NCBI GenBank assembly: GCA_900618795.1
Contig: UYJD01000005.1
Span: forward strand, 1-64,000
DNA: 64,000 bases
Direction: 5' to 3'
Origin: Cyanodermella asteris
Taxonomy: Eukaryota; Ascomycota; Lecanoromycetes; Ostropales; Stictidaceae
Shown here: positions 19,208 to 32,608 of the stretch, in pieces
How the letters are laid out: every line of letters begins with the position of its first letter
How positions within the stretch are numbered: the stretch's first letter is position 1
Translations under genes and position numbers: made by a program
The notes under the pieces: generated by a model
Databases searched by the model: none
What the model saw: the letters and a program-made list of their open reading frames with translations, nothing else
Told to the model about the DNA's origin: nothing

Positions 19208-21214
19208 TCAGGCATCGACAACCTTCTTCCTCCCCTTTCGGTTCTTCTTCTTCTCCTCGGGCAGACTGACAGTACCTTCAGCCACATCCTCGCCCATCTC
19301 CGACACCTTCTGTTGACTCGAGATAAAGAACTGCAAGTCCCTGTTCATCTCCTTCAAGTCTGCATTTTCAGCTTTCAGCGGGTCAATGTCGGCGTCGAGC
19401 TTCTTGACTCGCTCCAACAAGCCTTCATTGACGGCCTTCTCCTCTCTCCATTCTTTCTCAAACTTGCGAGCCATTTCTTGGGCTTTGTCCGCACGCCTCG
19501 ATACACGGTCTTTGTCTCTTTCGAGAGCGGGAATTGTCTTTTCAACAAGCGTCCGATGTTCTTCCTGAAGACGAGCAAGTTGATCAAGAGCTTTGGACGC
19601 TGCTTCGGCGGCTTGGGTTGCTGCCAAACTTGCTTGGCTGGCTTTGTCGGCGGCCATATTGACCTTCTCCTCGTAGTAAGACCTCTGACTCTCCAGTTGA
19701 CTGCTGAGGAGAGCGGTATACTCCCTTCCGATGGCATCAGACTTTTCCCGCGGGACATAGTCATCGCCATAGTACGTGGCCTGCGCTTCGTCAATGTCAC
19801 TGGACTCCGGGTTCTCGTCCTTCTGCATGATTTTGCCATCAAGCTTGTTTTGGACGATTCGGTGTACATAGGCGTCACTGTTGTAGTCCCAGATCCGCTG
19901 CGTGGACATGTCCATGCTGAAAGCATGATCACTTTGTTGCCAATGCATGAACGCATGGGCGGCATCATACCGGCCGCAACCTACATTACCGCAGATAAGA
20001 CAAATCCAGAGGTTCTCTCCAGAGTGGCAGATGCTGCACTCATTTGGGCCGGAGTCGTTGTCGTCTATCTGGCCGTTGAGCCGCCTGCCAGCGAGACCGT
20101 CATGCGTAAAGCGACATACAGGGCAACCACTGCCACGCCATTTGTGGAGACAAGTACAGTGAAAGACATGTTGGCATTGTATGGTCAAAAGACCCGTCGA
20201 CTCATCCATACGTTCAAGGCAGACCGGACATGTTGGCATCTCGACAAGGTTCGGTGTGGGTGGTGCAAGGGGTTTGACACTGAGAGTTGTGGCCATACTC
20301 CCTGCGCCCGATCCTTTGCTCACTCCTCCAATAGTCTGGCCTGATAGAGGGTCATCGATGTCGGGAAAGCTGGCACTCTGCTCTGACATGAACTCGACTG
20401 ATTTGACGAAGACAACTTGGGCGGTCTCTGGCACTGCAGCGTCGAAGCTGGCTCCATTCCACTCTCGTCGCCACTCTCGAGCCCGGCGGCCAGACCGGAA
20501 GCGCATGAGGACCATGTATCTGTTAGCACGTTCTGTCTTGATCATCCGAAAGTGTGAGACTTCCTCGCGGGTCTTTTCGCCGACCCAGCCCATCAAGTCC
20601 GCAGGCGACAGGTAGCTCGGCACAGCCAAAATGCAAAGGGTTGTACAGTCCTCATCCTTGACAGAAGGTGGTTGCTTATCCGAAGGACCGTCTCTGCGAT
20701 CTGAAACGGTTAGTCGAGAGACTGCGGCGGCTGGTGGGTTGTGTGATTTTTGGTGAGCGTCAAATCCATAGAGGCCGGGGGTCTCATCCGCGTCGCGAAA
20801 AACTCTCACGATGCCCCATCCAGCTTCGTGTTCGTGCACGTCGATGCGTTCGAATCGGGCCTTTGTAGCAGCATTTCCAGGACTATTGGATATGTGTTTG
20901 CTCAAGGCTGAAGGCGCGGTTGCAGGGTGTGAGGGAGTGATCGAGCCGGGGTGGACTGGATTTGAGGGCGCACTCGTGGCTTGACCAGTAAGCATGTCGA
21001 TGCTCTCCACTATGATGCGGCCGAATCTCCAATCATCAGCTGAGGCAGAGGAAGACGATGAAACCTCTTGTCTATCGTTCCGAGATAGGGGGAAGCTGTG
21101 CTGATGGGCGAGCAAAGGCGGCGTCGAGAAGATGTCGCTTTTCTGGGGGGGGTCGCTGAAGCTGCGTCTATCCGTGCCAGTGTCCAAGCACACATGAAAG
21201 AAATATTCCGGCAT
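19208..21214 (-). CDS. ETP1: ETP1/BRAP2-like RING and UBP zinc-finger protein
   Basis: An intronless 668-codon frame from ATG 21214 shows the full family architecture. A BRAP2-type RRM-like domain (about 190-275, TLCILAVPSYLSPADLMGWV) precedes a RING-H2 finger (about 332-372, CPVCLERM, CQHVFHCTCLHKW, CPVC), a UBP zinc finger (about 395-460, CSICHSGENLWICLICGNVG) and a long coiled coil (about 520-640), with a Lys-rich tail. In the family the RING gives E3 ubiquitin ligase activity and the UBP finger binds free ubiquitin C-termini; yeast Etp1 is linked to ethanol tolerance and nutrient-regulated turnover, and human BRAP to MAPK signalling. The window's polyubiquitin gene is the next gene upstream. 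Confidence 0.95.
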   Translation of the reverse strand: MPEYFFHVCLDTGTDRRSFSDPPQKSDIFSTPPLLAHQHSFPLSRNDRQEVSSSSSASADDWRFGRIIVESIDMLTGQATSAPSNPVHPGSITPSHPATAPSALSKHISNSPGNAATKARFERIDVHEHEAGWGIVRVFRDADETPGLYGFDAHQKSHNPPAAAVSRLTVSDRRDGPSDKQPPSVKDEDCTTLCILAVPSYLSPADLMGWVGEKTREEVSHFRMIKTERANRYMVLMRFRSGRRAREWRREWNGASFDAAVPETAQVVFVKSVEFMSEQSASFPDIDDPLSGQTIGGVSKGSGAGSMATTLSVKPLAPPTPNLVEMPTCPVCLERMDESTGLLTIQCQHVFHCTCLHKWRGSGCPVCRFTHDGLAGRRLNGQIDDNDSGPNECSICHSGENLWICLICGNVGCGRYDAAHAFMHWQQSDHAFSMDMSTQRIWDYNSDAYVHRIVQNKLDGKIMQKDENPESSDIDEAQATYYGDDYVPREKSDAIGREYTALLSSQLESQRSYYEEKVNMAADKASQASLAATQAAEAASKALDQLARLQEEHRTLVEKTIPALERDKDRVSRRADKAQEMARKFEKEWREEKAVNEGLLERVKKLDADIDPLKAENADLKEMNRDLQFFISSQQKVSEMGEDVAEGTVSLPEEKKKNRKGRKKVVDA

Positions 21215-22931
21215 CAGGCTAGTTGAACGCCGTGCACCCCTTCTTCAATCATCGCTTGCTTGTGCAGCATGGAGGCGCGGTTGCGTGATTGTCGCTCGTG
21301 GCAGCGGTGCGTGGAGGAAGTCGCTGTGCGTTCACGAACTGAGCTCCACAAAGGAACACGGATCAGACAACCACGGATCTGGCTGCCAGCGTGGAAACTT
21401 GCGATCTGCAAGCTGGCCAGGTACCACTACGCAATCGACCAGCAGTCTACACTTGCTCGACGTGTGCTATACATTCTGCTATACCGTTAAATTCGTCAGA
21501 CGCCTACTGCTGCGGCGGCAGATGTTCCGGACAGCAAGCAATGCTGTTCCAGGACTCATCGGCTCACGGTAACCTGCTCTGCAGCAAGCGGTACTCACTC
21601 TTGGAAAGGGGACTCATTGGTCCATCTTTGGGACTCCAAACATCCATCGAATATACCATCGGACCCCACTTTGTATTGGGCTCATGCCCCTTCTTGCCCG
21701 GCGTGTCCACCAGCGGCTCCAGAAAAGGCCAACAAGTCGTTACGCACGTCCGTACCTACAACGCCGACTTCAAAAGCTACTTCTGAGAGGACTTTTACGG
21801 CGACGCAAGGATTTGCGATGAAGCTATGCCCACAACTACTTCCGTGAGTGGTTATTTAGCTACGCTGTGCCGTATCAACGGACCTACTTCAGTAGTTAGC
21901 TGCTCAAGTGTCTTCGCAGACTTTCGTAGCTCTGCCTTGTCATCTGAGCTTCTCGGTCCACGGTTTTCAAGGTCCACGACCTTCAAGACAGACATCGAAA
22001 GAAGCGAGACTCCGGCGTGTTCAAGATGCAGACTTGACGAATAGGAGCAGCAACCAACATCGCTTTGTTCGCTGCTATAATTTAAAGTTTATCCATCTAT
22101 TTTATTGTCGCGAAAATCCATTTCACACCAGATAAACTGCTCAGGTCGTGGTTGGCTCTCTAATGCTCACTCCATTTTATTTAAAAATTCTAATGCCAGC
22201 GTTTCGGCATGGCGGTTTTGCTCAGACTTTGGTCCAGCGTTCCACTGGCCGGTTATCCTACGAGCCACTGGATGCAAACGTGATAGCTGTAGACTCCGTA
22301 CAGACTTCCTCTCAGATAATCAACTATTTCTTTGCCTCCGCTCATTACCCAGACTCTACTCAGCCATGCCCTACAACTGCCTAATGAAGGCTCATATGGG
22401 TCCAGAAGGCTAAAAGAAATCGCAGCGCCGTGTCGCAAACAGCCATGAGCGTGTGTCTCAGATCACACAAGCCGGCTCCATCCCTCTCACTTTCAGCTGC
22501 AACACCTTCGGCCTGCATACGCCTTGCCCAACGGTCTCAAAGGACGAATTTTTGACGGCAAAGTAATATTGGCATGTTCATGAGCTCGTCCGAGCAAAAT
22601 CTGCTGTCATTTGGGGCCGCGCTACTTCTTCGTGCATTGGATCGCGCGCATCGCATGGTGATCTAGATTTTTGTGATTAGTACGAGGTTTGCTGGGTGCG
22701 CCTTCGAGGAAAAATCAATCCAACGCCTGCGTCAATCGCGTCGGCGTTGTACAATGGCCACGGTCTACATATCACGGAGGCAATTGGACCGAATTATGAT
22801 GCAGGCACAGAATTAGATTCGTGCTCAAATACTACCCAATTGGGTCCATTGGTATCATGTCATGAAAACTTTCGTCAAAAGTGCCCGTGGCACGCCAACA
22901 CCAGAACCATCCAAAGTTTGCCGCCCACGCT
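21215..22931. other. Intergenic, no supported gene
   Basis: It contains the ETP1 upstream region and the 3' flank of polyubiquitin. Plus-strand frames of up to 131 codons (21391-21786, GTG start) show no domain. Confidence 0.5.
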
Positions 22932-24542
<1,611 letters not shown>

Positions 24543-25103
24543 CACGTCATCGAGATAACGACAACCGAGTGGGCAGCTCCGCGTCGCTATCCAGCCGATT
24601 GCGCGTACTGTGGCTATTTTCTTCACCAAATTGATGCAATGATCATAGACGAAGACTACTCTCTGAACGGCCCAGCAGACTACGATATGCCCAAGGCTGC
24701 TCTCCACATCTCCCAGATCGTCGTGACTTCCTGGTACGCTAAAAACGAACCCCAGATTGCTGGTCGCTTATGTCAGCGACACAGTGGGTTCTAGGATTTC
24801 ACCGATTCTGGGGACGCCTTTGCACTGCTCAACGTTAGGTACACGAAGGGTGATATCTTCTTTCAGCAGATCCAGCTCTGGCTCGGTCTGGACGATGTCG
24901 CGTCGAGAACTTTTTGCCACGATGGTGCTGAGGAGCTTCAAACTCTACTGAGGAAAGCGGCGGGCGGATCATTACACGTCTTCATCACACTGGTATATGT
25001 GGCTGCCAGAAAATGGCACAATAAGAAGTCGAAGGTAGAAACTATTTCATTATTACCCAAGTCATCAATATTGTCTGCAAGCATGTACTCCGCATTGGTT
25101 TAA
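24543..25103 (+). pseudogene. Relic ORF interrupted by one TAG, family unknown
   Basis: One frame is open for 83 codons (24543-24791), meets a TAG at 24792-24794, and stays open for another 102 codons to a TAA at 25101. The translation on both sides looks like ordinary protein (DCAYCGYFLHQIDAMIIDED before, DIFFQQIQLWLGLDDVASRT after), with an amphipathic helical character and a CxxC. I do not recognise the family. No ATG lies at a convincing 5' end and an upstream exon or frameshift may be missing. An intron explanation for the TAG fits poorly because the only GT-AG options are too short or shift the frame. Confidence 0.35.
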
Positions 25104-25348
25104 CTTGGTTGTTGAGGCGGAATTGGTCGTGAATGCATTTGACTTGCCGCTGCACTATCGCACTTCACCCGACCTGGCGATTCTGCGCTTCGTCGGGAGA
25201 GCGCCTTCGCTATGCTGTGTCCTATTTCTGTTTGTTTACCCGTCTCATTCTCCATCACTTACGTCCGGAGTGCCTCGGGTGATCTCAAAGATCGTTGGCA
25301 ATCATGAAAAAGGCCGGCACCATCGGAGGTGCATCTTTGCCTTGTAAG

Positions 25349-26511
25349 ATGATGCAACTACCTGATGAGCTGCTTCTGATGATTTGGATCAGCTCATCGA
25401 CCCAAATGAAGCCCTACGCAAGTCGAACGCTGAACTGCTTCTACCAGCAGATTTTCAAACTGCGGCTCCATTGAGTGTCCTAGCTCTTTCCGCGGTCAAC
25501 AAGCGATGCAGGGTGCTTATGTTGTCTGCATTCTGGGAAACCACAAAGTGAGTGGAATCGAAGTGGACGATGGGGACAAATCGAACACTAGACTGATGAC
25601 TGGTGGATAGATTTGAGTTGATCGCGAACTGGACGATCCAGAACCCGATGGCTTTTAGGCGCCGGAGCGGTCGCCTTCCGAGGATTACTGGCTGGCTAGC
25701 CGGACTGTTTGCACTAGGTTTTCTGTACCATCGCATTCGCCAACGTCTAACACAGAAGCCACGGCCAGTCAGACCTGCTCTCGCGATCGAGATGGTCGGC
25801 GAAGTCATTTCCTGGACTGCAAAGATTGGTCAGCCATTCGGTGGCCCACAAGCATCGATTCGGCGTCTCCAGCTGGGTCTGAGTGAATTCCAATCGCTCA
25901 GCGACTTCATCAATCATCAGTATGACCATGACGACTTCAGAACTCGGAAATTCTTGAAATGGGACAAGGATCAACGCCTAAGCCGGGCAACCTGGCAAAC
26001 ACTGTCAGGGCTGGAAGGTGTGAAAGAGCTGATTGTCACGGTGACTGGTCCCCGCCCTTTCACGAGCATGGGCTACGGCACTAACAAGCATCTGGAGTGG
26101 GTGCATATGCTGACCGTGCCGCTGATACAAACCCGCTTCCGCGAAAGTCGCCTTCCCATCGATTTCATGGGACTCAGGAGGGCGTTGCCGAGCCTCAATA
26201 AGTTTCACATTCTGCGGACTGGACAGTTGGGTGACATTGAAGAATTTAAGAAAGAGTGCAAGCTGAATTTACGTCCTGCGATTAATACATCGGGACTGCG
26301 CTACTCGGTCTTTGATCTAGACCAGCTTCTCGATCCCGATCGAACGATCTCCATAAATTACGGGTCTATCCCGCGAAATCTGCCGAATGCTGACGTCAAG
26401 CTCAGTGAGATGGATCGTTGGCTTGAAGTGGACGACATGAGGATCATGACGATGCTGAACAAGCAACTTGCATTGCCACCCGGTTCCACAAAGGTTTTTG
26501 GAGTTGTTTGA
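25349..26511 (+). CDS. F-box-like protein gene with one apparent frameshift
   Basis: Exon 1 (25349-25547) starts MMQLPDELLLMI, the F-box opening, but loses frame within a TTT run at about 25382-25385. One more T there would continue as LDQLIDPNEALRKSNAELLL into LSAVNKRCRVLMLS and the intron. The intron (25548-25610; GTGAGT, GACTGATGAC, GGATAG) joins to exon 2 with FELIANW. Exon 2 is clean to the stop at 26511 and carries a basic segment (RRRSGRLPRI, RIRQRLTQKPRP) followed by a conserved-looking globular region. Either a one-base sequencing error in a homopolymer or a young null allele would explain this. Substrate-receptor function in an SCF ligase is inference. Confidence 0.6.
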
Positions 26512-26953
26512 TGAGGAGCTAGAATGTACCTTCCGGGTCAGCATCATTTGCGAAAGCTGGATTAGCTGGAAGACCGTGACTTGACGTCAACTGCAGCTCG
26601 TGGGGTTTACCATGGAACAATCAGTAACGGACCGGGTTGAATTGCATTCACGAACACTTATCGATCATTCTCCTCTGACTTTGTAGAGCTCTTGTGGTGA
26701 GATCCAGCCGCAAATAGAAGGGACACGGCCTCGGAGCCGTTCCAAGCAACTCATCCTCCACCTCCACCACCCCTCGTCACCCGCTTCCACAAAAACTCCG
26801 ACTATCACGCCGACCTTACTAGGAACGACTTCAGCCTCACACGGAGTTGCTAGGACGATTGGTCTGTTGAAACGGTATCTATTTCACAGGGGCAAATTTT
26901 GAGAACTCGGTGAGCTGTGTCAGGGGGTGTTTGGGAGGAGTGTTATATCGTAG

Positions 26954-27115
26954 CGGACGCAGGACCGCAACACGTCGGATGTTGTGAAAGATGGCGGGTA
27001 TGTGACGCTTGTCACCAATGGTTCGTTGTCGGAGTATGCTGCAAAAGTTATTGCGCTGAACAGTGCGGTCGATACAATTCGGCTCTCGGGCATCAGTAGC
27101 AGATGTACAGGATAG
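26954..27115 (+). pseudogene. Relic C-terminal coding fragment, family unknown
   Basis: A 53-codon frame lies between a TAG at 26951-26953 and a TAG at 27113. Its translation (DGGYVTLVTNGSLSEYAAKV, then IALNSAVDTIRLSGISSRCTG) resembles the beta-rich end of a globular, perhaps secreted, protein. There is no start, and the upstream continuation in this frame soon meets another stop. It overlaps antisense to nothing known. Confidence 0.3.
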
Positions 27116-27275
27116 GGAGATAGGGTGCGGTACAAGTGGTCAGACCAATCCCAGAGGCTCCATGGTGATTCTATCAGAGGAGGAGCTTTTGCTTCGTACT
27201 GTTCATAAACATTACATTGAGATTCCGCTCGCCCGCGAGCGTTGTCAACATAGTCTCAATCAATATCGCTACCTC

Positions 27276-30200
27276 TTATTTCAGGCCAAATCCTTCCGAC
27301 CACCCGACTGCAGTCCAGAGTTTGTGCTCGAGTTGAGCTTTACTCTGATATTCATACAAACCGATCATGTTGAAACAAGTCCGCGCAATAGGAAATCTCC
27401 TCGCATCTTCACCGAGACGCCCAATCTTGATCACCAAGCTCGTGGCACCCATGGCCGGAATCCTGTCGCTCCCGGTAATGAAGCCGAGCAGGCGTCGTTG
27501 ATCTTTCGGATCGGCTTCTTTGAAGCTCTGCCAGAACCATTGAATTTGCTGGAAAACGCCCGGCTTTGGTCCCCAGTTGTCGTAGACAGCGACACCTTGC
27601 AGGCTATCCACGTCCAAAGGCTCATCCGATCCTCTGACTAGCAGCTCAATCTCCTCCGGTCGGAACAGTCCAAGTGCATTGCCGGAACAGACCGTGAAGA
27701 AACCCCGCTTGAATGGCTCAAACTGTCGAGATACGGAAGTGTCAAGGACATACCGAACGTACAGATCGACAAACTCCCTGCGGTTTGCATTCGTGACCGG
27801 TCGGTTCTGTCCATTATGGCACAGAGGTACTTGTGATACTGTCCCGTAGCGCTCTGTGTCAACCACAAAGTCTCGACAGAAGGTTGTTTCGACATCGCCA
27901 TCGAACTCCAAAAGTTGTCGTAGGCCGTGGGCAAGATTGGGCCGCCATTCTGCCAAGTCGTCCAAGGTATAAGTCATCTGCGGTCTTGGCGCAGAGATGC
28001 TGGGGCCAGACCAAGGCGGCGCCGAAGCGAGAAGCTTTCTAAACAGAAATGGCGGAAGTGTAATGTCGAGAATGGTCGAGTTGTATATCGCGAGTCCAAG
28101 AACAACACCGATGAGGTAGAACTGATCTGACCTCTCGAACGTGTGTGGGTTGAAATAGCCATACCCTGATTCTTCATCGTACACGAAAAGACCATTTCGG
28201 GGATCAAAGACTTCACGAACCAGCAGTAAGAACCACTCTTTGCGAAGGCCTCCGACATCAACGCCTTCCTCGCCTTCGAACTCGATTTTCAGGCCCTTCT
28301 TGATCTCTTCTGAGCCGACAACATGGCTGATTTCATTCAGGCTATCCTCGACAACACAATCACGTCTGACATGCAAAATGAAGTGCTGACTAGCATTCTT
28401 GCCTTTCATGATTGTATCAAAGAAAGCGTTGCGAGCTTTGGTGGTCATCTGTCGCTTCGCATCATACTCCATAAGCCGTATCTTAGACCAGATGGACAAA
28501 AACATGGGATACTGACAGAAGCTGAACTTGTTACGCTTAAGTTCCCACTGCTCAAAGTCGGCCACCAAATCCGAAGCATCGAGCAGGACGCTGTAGAACG
28601 CACTCACTGGCAGAACTTGTCCGGGGCGATAAAATTGCTCCCTTTGTCGTGTACCATTTGTCGCGTGGTCATCGAATAGCTGTTGGCGAATGCGGCTATT
28701 GCCGAAGTTCGCAAAGAACAAAAGAGACATGACACGCGCCGCAGTACGAACTTGCCAGTCATCAGCATACGCATTTTCTTTTCGCTTCTCTTTCGTCTTA
28801 TTCGTTTGGTGAGCGGACGGGTTTGCAGAATCGGCAGTGGTTGCGACTGCAGCGTGCAGCTGAGCTATTGACCCTGAATTTGGGCCACTCAGCATTGGTA
28901 TCAGCCCATTTGTCGGGTCAAGACTCGACGCTCGCGCACGCCCTGAATTTCGCGCCAGCCTGTAAGACATGAAACCACTGACAAGCTCGACCAAATCTCT
29001 GAGCTGAGGTTCAGGCATCCGACTGAGCCAGGAAATCAAGACTTGGTGTGTTTCATGCGGAAGGTTACCGAGTAAGCCGAGTATTCGTTTGATGACACCA
29101 GAGTGGTGACCAGTAGCATTACCCCTAGACGCTGCTTCGGACACTGATCGCGCTCGGGGTGAGATAGGGAGCTGTTGCTCCAGTGGCAGAGGAATCGCTG
29201 ACTTGGAGACATCATCTGCCCCAGTCCGTACTTCAGTGGCATGGTATGATTGGCGAGGATGGAAGAGGGGATTCGACAGGAGTATGAGCAAAAACCGGGC
29301 GTCTTCTGGACGTTTGACTGGCTTTCCAGGATGGATGAGCAACTTTTCAGTCAGCTTTAGGAGCGTTCTCTGGGCATGATGCCGGGCCTCAGCAAAGTCT
29401 GCGTCAATCTGTTGTTCAAGCTGTGGGTCCTCCAGTATATGCCTCTCCTCCTCCTTGAATGATGAGCGCATCAACTTCCACTGGCGGCCGCAAGACAATA
29501 AACTTTGATACCACTGCCAAACGGAACGCCAGTTGAACCTTGGTGGTTTCCTATCGTGACTTTGCGTCTTCGCATGTGAACTTGCTGCTGGCTGATCATC
29601 GACTGTTTCCAGTCTTCCCCCCGTCCAGAACCGCGCGTTCTCGCCAATATCTCCCATCAAGAGCATTTTCGCATCGAGTTCGGTGAGAAAGCCGTCATTG
29701 GTTTCGCAGCCGTCCGATTGACGCGACTGATCCTGAACAGCAGATTCGCTGATTCCACGGCTGGGTCCAGCCGGTCGTGCGATAGCAAACGACATGTTTA
29801 AGCTCTCGGAATCCGCCATACAAGAGACTAGATAGTTCTCGAGCGGACGATATATATGTCTGACCTCGGGGCTTTCTGCGCCATCTAATGAAGGCCTGGG
29901 CTGTCCTGGTGCGGTACGAGGTCTGCTGCCGCCAGTATGCGATCGTTGACTCTGGTCAGCCTTTCGATGAGGGGAACGACCATGCCGGCTCGTGTCCGAT
30001 GACCCAGGTCTTGTCGCTGTATTTGGTACCCCGAGCATCTGCGGATTGAGCGTTTGTGTCCGAGCTCTGTGTTCTTCCCCACGAGCCCTCCGTCTGCCCT
30101 TTTCCGGTGAAGAGAGGTGTAAGTCCTCCTGGTTTGTCGTCGCCTCGGCCACCCCACGCGGATCGTGTCCCAACTTCCGCCGTAGATGTGCATGTGTGCA

Positions 30201-30879
30201 CTGATTGATCAGAGATCTTGTTCTATCAAGCGAGATTGGCGAAGCTAGATGTCCCATCAGTCTCTCCTACTCGAAAAGCTATGGTCTTCGTACCTCTCGT
30301 ATAGGCCCGTGGAGCAGCTGGCCTGCCAGCAGAATCAAGACCATTTGACTCCTTGCTAGTCCCATACTGCAAGTTATTGACCATATGGCATACAGTACAC
30401 CTGAAAGTGTCCAGATGTCGTGGCCAACGAACTGTCGCATCACAGGTTGCGCATTTACCAGTCACCAAATCGCCCTCTGATGTTGGCTGAGGCGGAGCTC
30501 TCGGACTTGCTTTCGGCAGCGAGCTTGACAGAAAGCCTTTCATATGCTGCCCTGCCTTTGAATTACCGGTTGCTTCATTCGACGAGCCTGCCGCTTTGTT
30601 TCCATCTCTTTTGATACCGATTCCTCCAAGCATGGCGGGGAAAGGGTGACTTGCGGAGCGGGCATGGCGAGAATTACGGGAGGAGCTTGACGATGATGCT
30701 TCAGCTGATGACGGATGTAAGGTAGCAATGCCAAAATCAAAACCATGGGGGCTCATCGGCTTTCGAGCAGAGTTGGGAGCTGAGGGATGGTCGTGACTCC
30801 CGTCATCACGACCCGAAGCAGGCGTAGAAGCGCCATTGCCCAGCTGAAAGGACGGGAGAGACTTCTTCTTTGAAAACAT
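27276..30879 (-). CDS. HUL4: HECT-type E3 ubiquitin ligase, HUL4-like
   Basis: Exons 30294-30879 and 27276-30244 with a 49-nt intron (GTACGA donor, GACTGATG branch, TCTAG acceptor) encode 1184 aa. The N-terminus is Ser-rich and low complexity, followed by a paired-Cys segment (GKCATCDATVRWPRHLDTFR, then CTVC) seen in HUL4-type proteins. The C-terminal ~350 residues form a complete HECT domain: FEGEEGVDVGGLRKEWF, VLGLAIYNSTILDITLP, and ARTCFN with the catalytic Cys near residue 1152 that forms the ubiquitin thioester. It has no WW or C2 domains, which excludes Rsp5/hulA. In yeast Hul4 contributes to protein quality control with San1/Tom1-type ligases. Splicing is needed to join the zinc segment to the HECT part. 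Confidence 0.93.
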
Positions 30880-31789
30880 CGACCCTAGAAGCGCATTGGA
30901 GAGGGCTGAAGAGATGGTTGAATGGCATCCGAGCTGTATAGATTCCTATTCAAAGGCGTGAAGCTTGGAGCGGAGGCACAAGGGCAGCAGCTCCGCATCC
31001 AACTCCTTCGCTCGTATTCGTGCTTGGCGGCGAGTTCGGTAGGGACGGTACTTATGGAACGTGCGATGCACTCTTGTGTCCAAGCTGAGGACGTGACGCT
31101 ATGGTCGAGCATGAAGCAAGGGTGGCAGGTTGCAGCTGGTATGGCGAAAGTGAGCTGGGGTAGGACATGTCAACGAGCATTACGCTGCTGCTCGGGTCAG
31201 CAGTGGGAAGTCGCCGGCCAGCAGCGCTTCCGCAACAACGTCTCAGCTGCCAGGATCCAGCAAACAATCATAACGCGAGATGGTATGTCGAATGAGGATT
31301 TCGCTGATTTCGCTCGCCTGCGTCACAGACGAGTCTTATCAGTATGGGGCATAGCCGAGACCGGGACAGCGCCGTCTAAAATTAACCTTGCAGCTCCTGG
31401 CTCCATACCCCGGCTTGAAGTTTCAGTCATGCATGGACCTGCTTCGCAGTGCAGAATGCCTTCAAATCATTCGTCGCTACATTGGAGATCATTCGAATGC
31501 AGGGTAAGCACTCGCAACACAGTCCATGTTGAGTTTGCGGCGATTTCATGCCGTCAGCCGTCATCGAGGACGTTCTCTCAGTCGACGCGTGATAGGCACA
31601 TTGCACGTCTCCGACTGTATGTCTCGTCTCCAGGCGAAAATGAGCAGGTCCTCGCCGAAGTAATTCACTGGTCTGCATATACGCTCAACCTACGGTACGC
31701 AAGGGAAAGAGTAATGACAAGTATGGCTACGGCAACGAATGCTTGAGCGTCTGACCAGATAATTCGCTTACTGCCGAGAAGCGTAGACA
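30880..31789. other. HUL4 upstream region; long frame not accepted
   Basis: A 274-codon plus-strand frame (30922-31746) starts 43 bases from the HUL4 start. It has no domain, signal or intron evidence and sits where the HUL4 promoter must be, so I leave it uncalled. Confidence 0.4.
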
Positions 31790-31871
31790 AAGATACTGAC
31801 CAAAGCACTTGAGAAGAAACATGTGCAAAGATACTAACTGAATACTTGGAGAAGCATGCACAGGAGCACTC
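31790..31871 (+). repeat. Short degenerate direct repeat
   Basis: AAGATACTGACCAAAGCACT (31790 on) and AAGATACTAACTGAATACTT (31828 on) are diverged copies of a ~38-bp unit, both reading KILT-xxLEK in different frames. The composition recalls the 12-bp repeats at 16.6 kb. Confidence 0.5.
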
Positions 31872-31899
31872 AGCAAGCTGCTTGAAGGAGCGCATGAAT

Positions 31900-32608
31900 T
31901 CATATCCAGACACGCGTCCAACAACATACCTGCCAAATTACGCAAATTTTCCAACAATATCCGATCTTGCTCACTTGTTGTATCCTCAACCACTTCAAGA
32001 CCTTTCCAATAAAGTCCAAAAACATCTGCTGGCACGGCTCCGCCTGTTCAATATAGATCTCATGGCCATGTCCAGGAATAATCCCCAACCTCCACTTCGC
32101 CGCTTCAGCAAGCCTCTTCTGATCCTCGATATCAACCAAAACACTATTCGCGGGCGTGAGCACCAATATCGGAACCTTGATCTGGTGCATCTAAGGGTGA
32201 GCATCTGCATTCTTGAAGCACCAGCGGACTCGCACAAATCGTCAAGCTATGCAGCCGATCCCCATGCCGCGCCGCAATGACATCTCCGAATATCCCGCCC
32301 GTGCTCTCGCAGAGTAGATGCACTTTATCGATGTTGAGTTGGTCGAGAGTGTCGATCATCTCGTCTATGATCGAGTCGAAGGTCAGGGGGTGGCCGGGTG
32401 GTGGTACACTGGGGTAGCGGTGGCCGAGGGCGTCGCGCCGTATCACCTGGTACTTTTGGGCGAGGATGGGCACCCAGGCGTACTGGAAGGCTGAGGATCG
32501 GCCGAAGCCGTGTTGGATCAGAATTGTTTCGGTGGGTTCTCAGGGGTCGGCGAAGCAGTCGTCGCGGTAGAAGGTCTTTTGACCGCTGGGCTGGGTGAAG
32601 TATAGCAT
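31900..32608 (-). pseudogene. Decayed alpha/beta hydrolase
   Basis: From ATG 32608 the minus strand reads an alpha/beta-hydrolase fold: ILIQHGFGRSSAF (HG near the oxyanion loop), RRDALGHRYPS, the nucleophile-elbow region LLCESTGGIFGD with Ser in G/E-S-T-G-G, and after an abrupt break KVPILVLTPANSVLVD, EDQKRLAEAAKWRLGIIPGHGHE (catalytic Asp/His region). There is an in-frame TGA just after CFADP, where a TGG is likely, and the middle lid segment (roughly 80 codons in comparable proteins) is missing at about 32200, with a frame change at the junction. It cannot encode an intact enzyme. The TGG-to-TGA change fits a C-to-T mutation on the other strand. Confidence 0.75.

Noticed and set aside
19160-20344. 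394-codon plus frame over ETP1
   Set aside because: Antisense to a gene with RING and UBP fingers that is beyond doubt.
30922-31746. 274-codon plus frame upstream of HUL4
   Set aside because: Occupies the HUL4 promoter, has no domain, and ends in low-complexity sequence.
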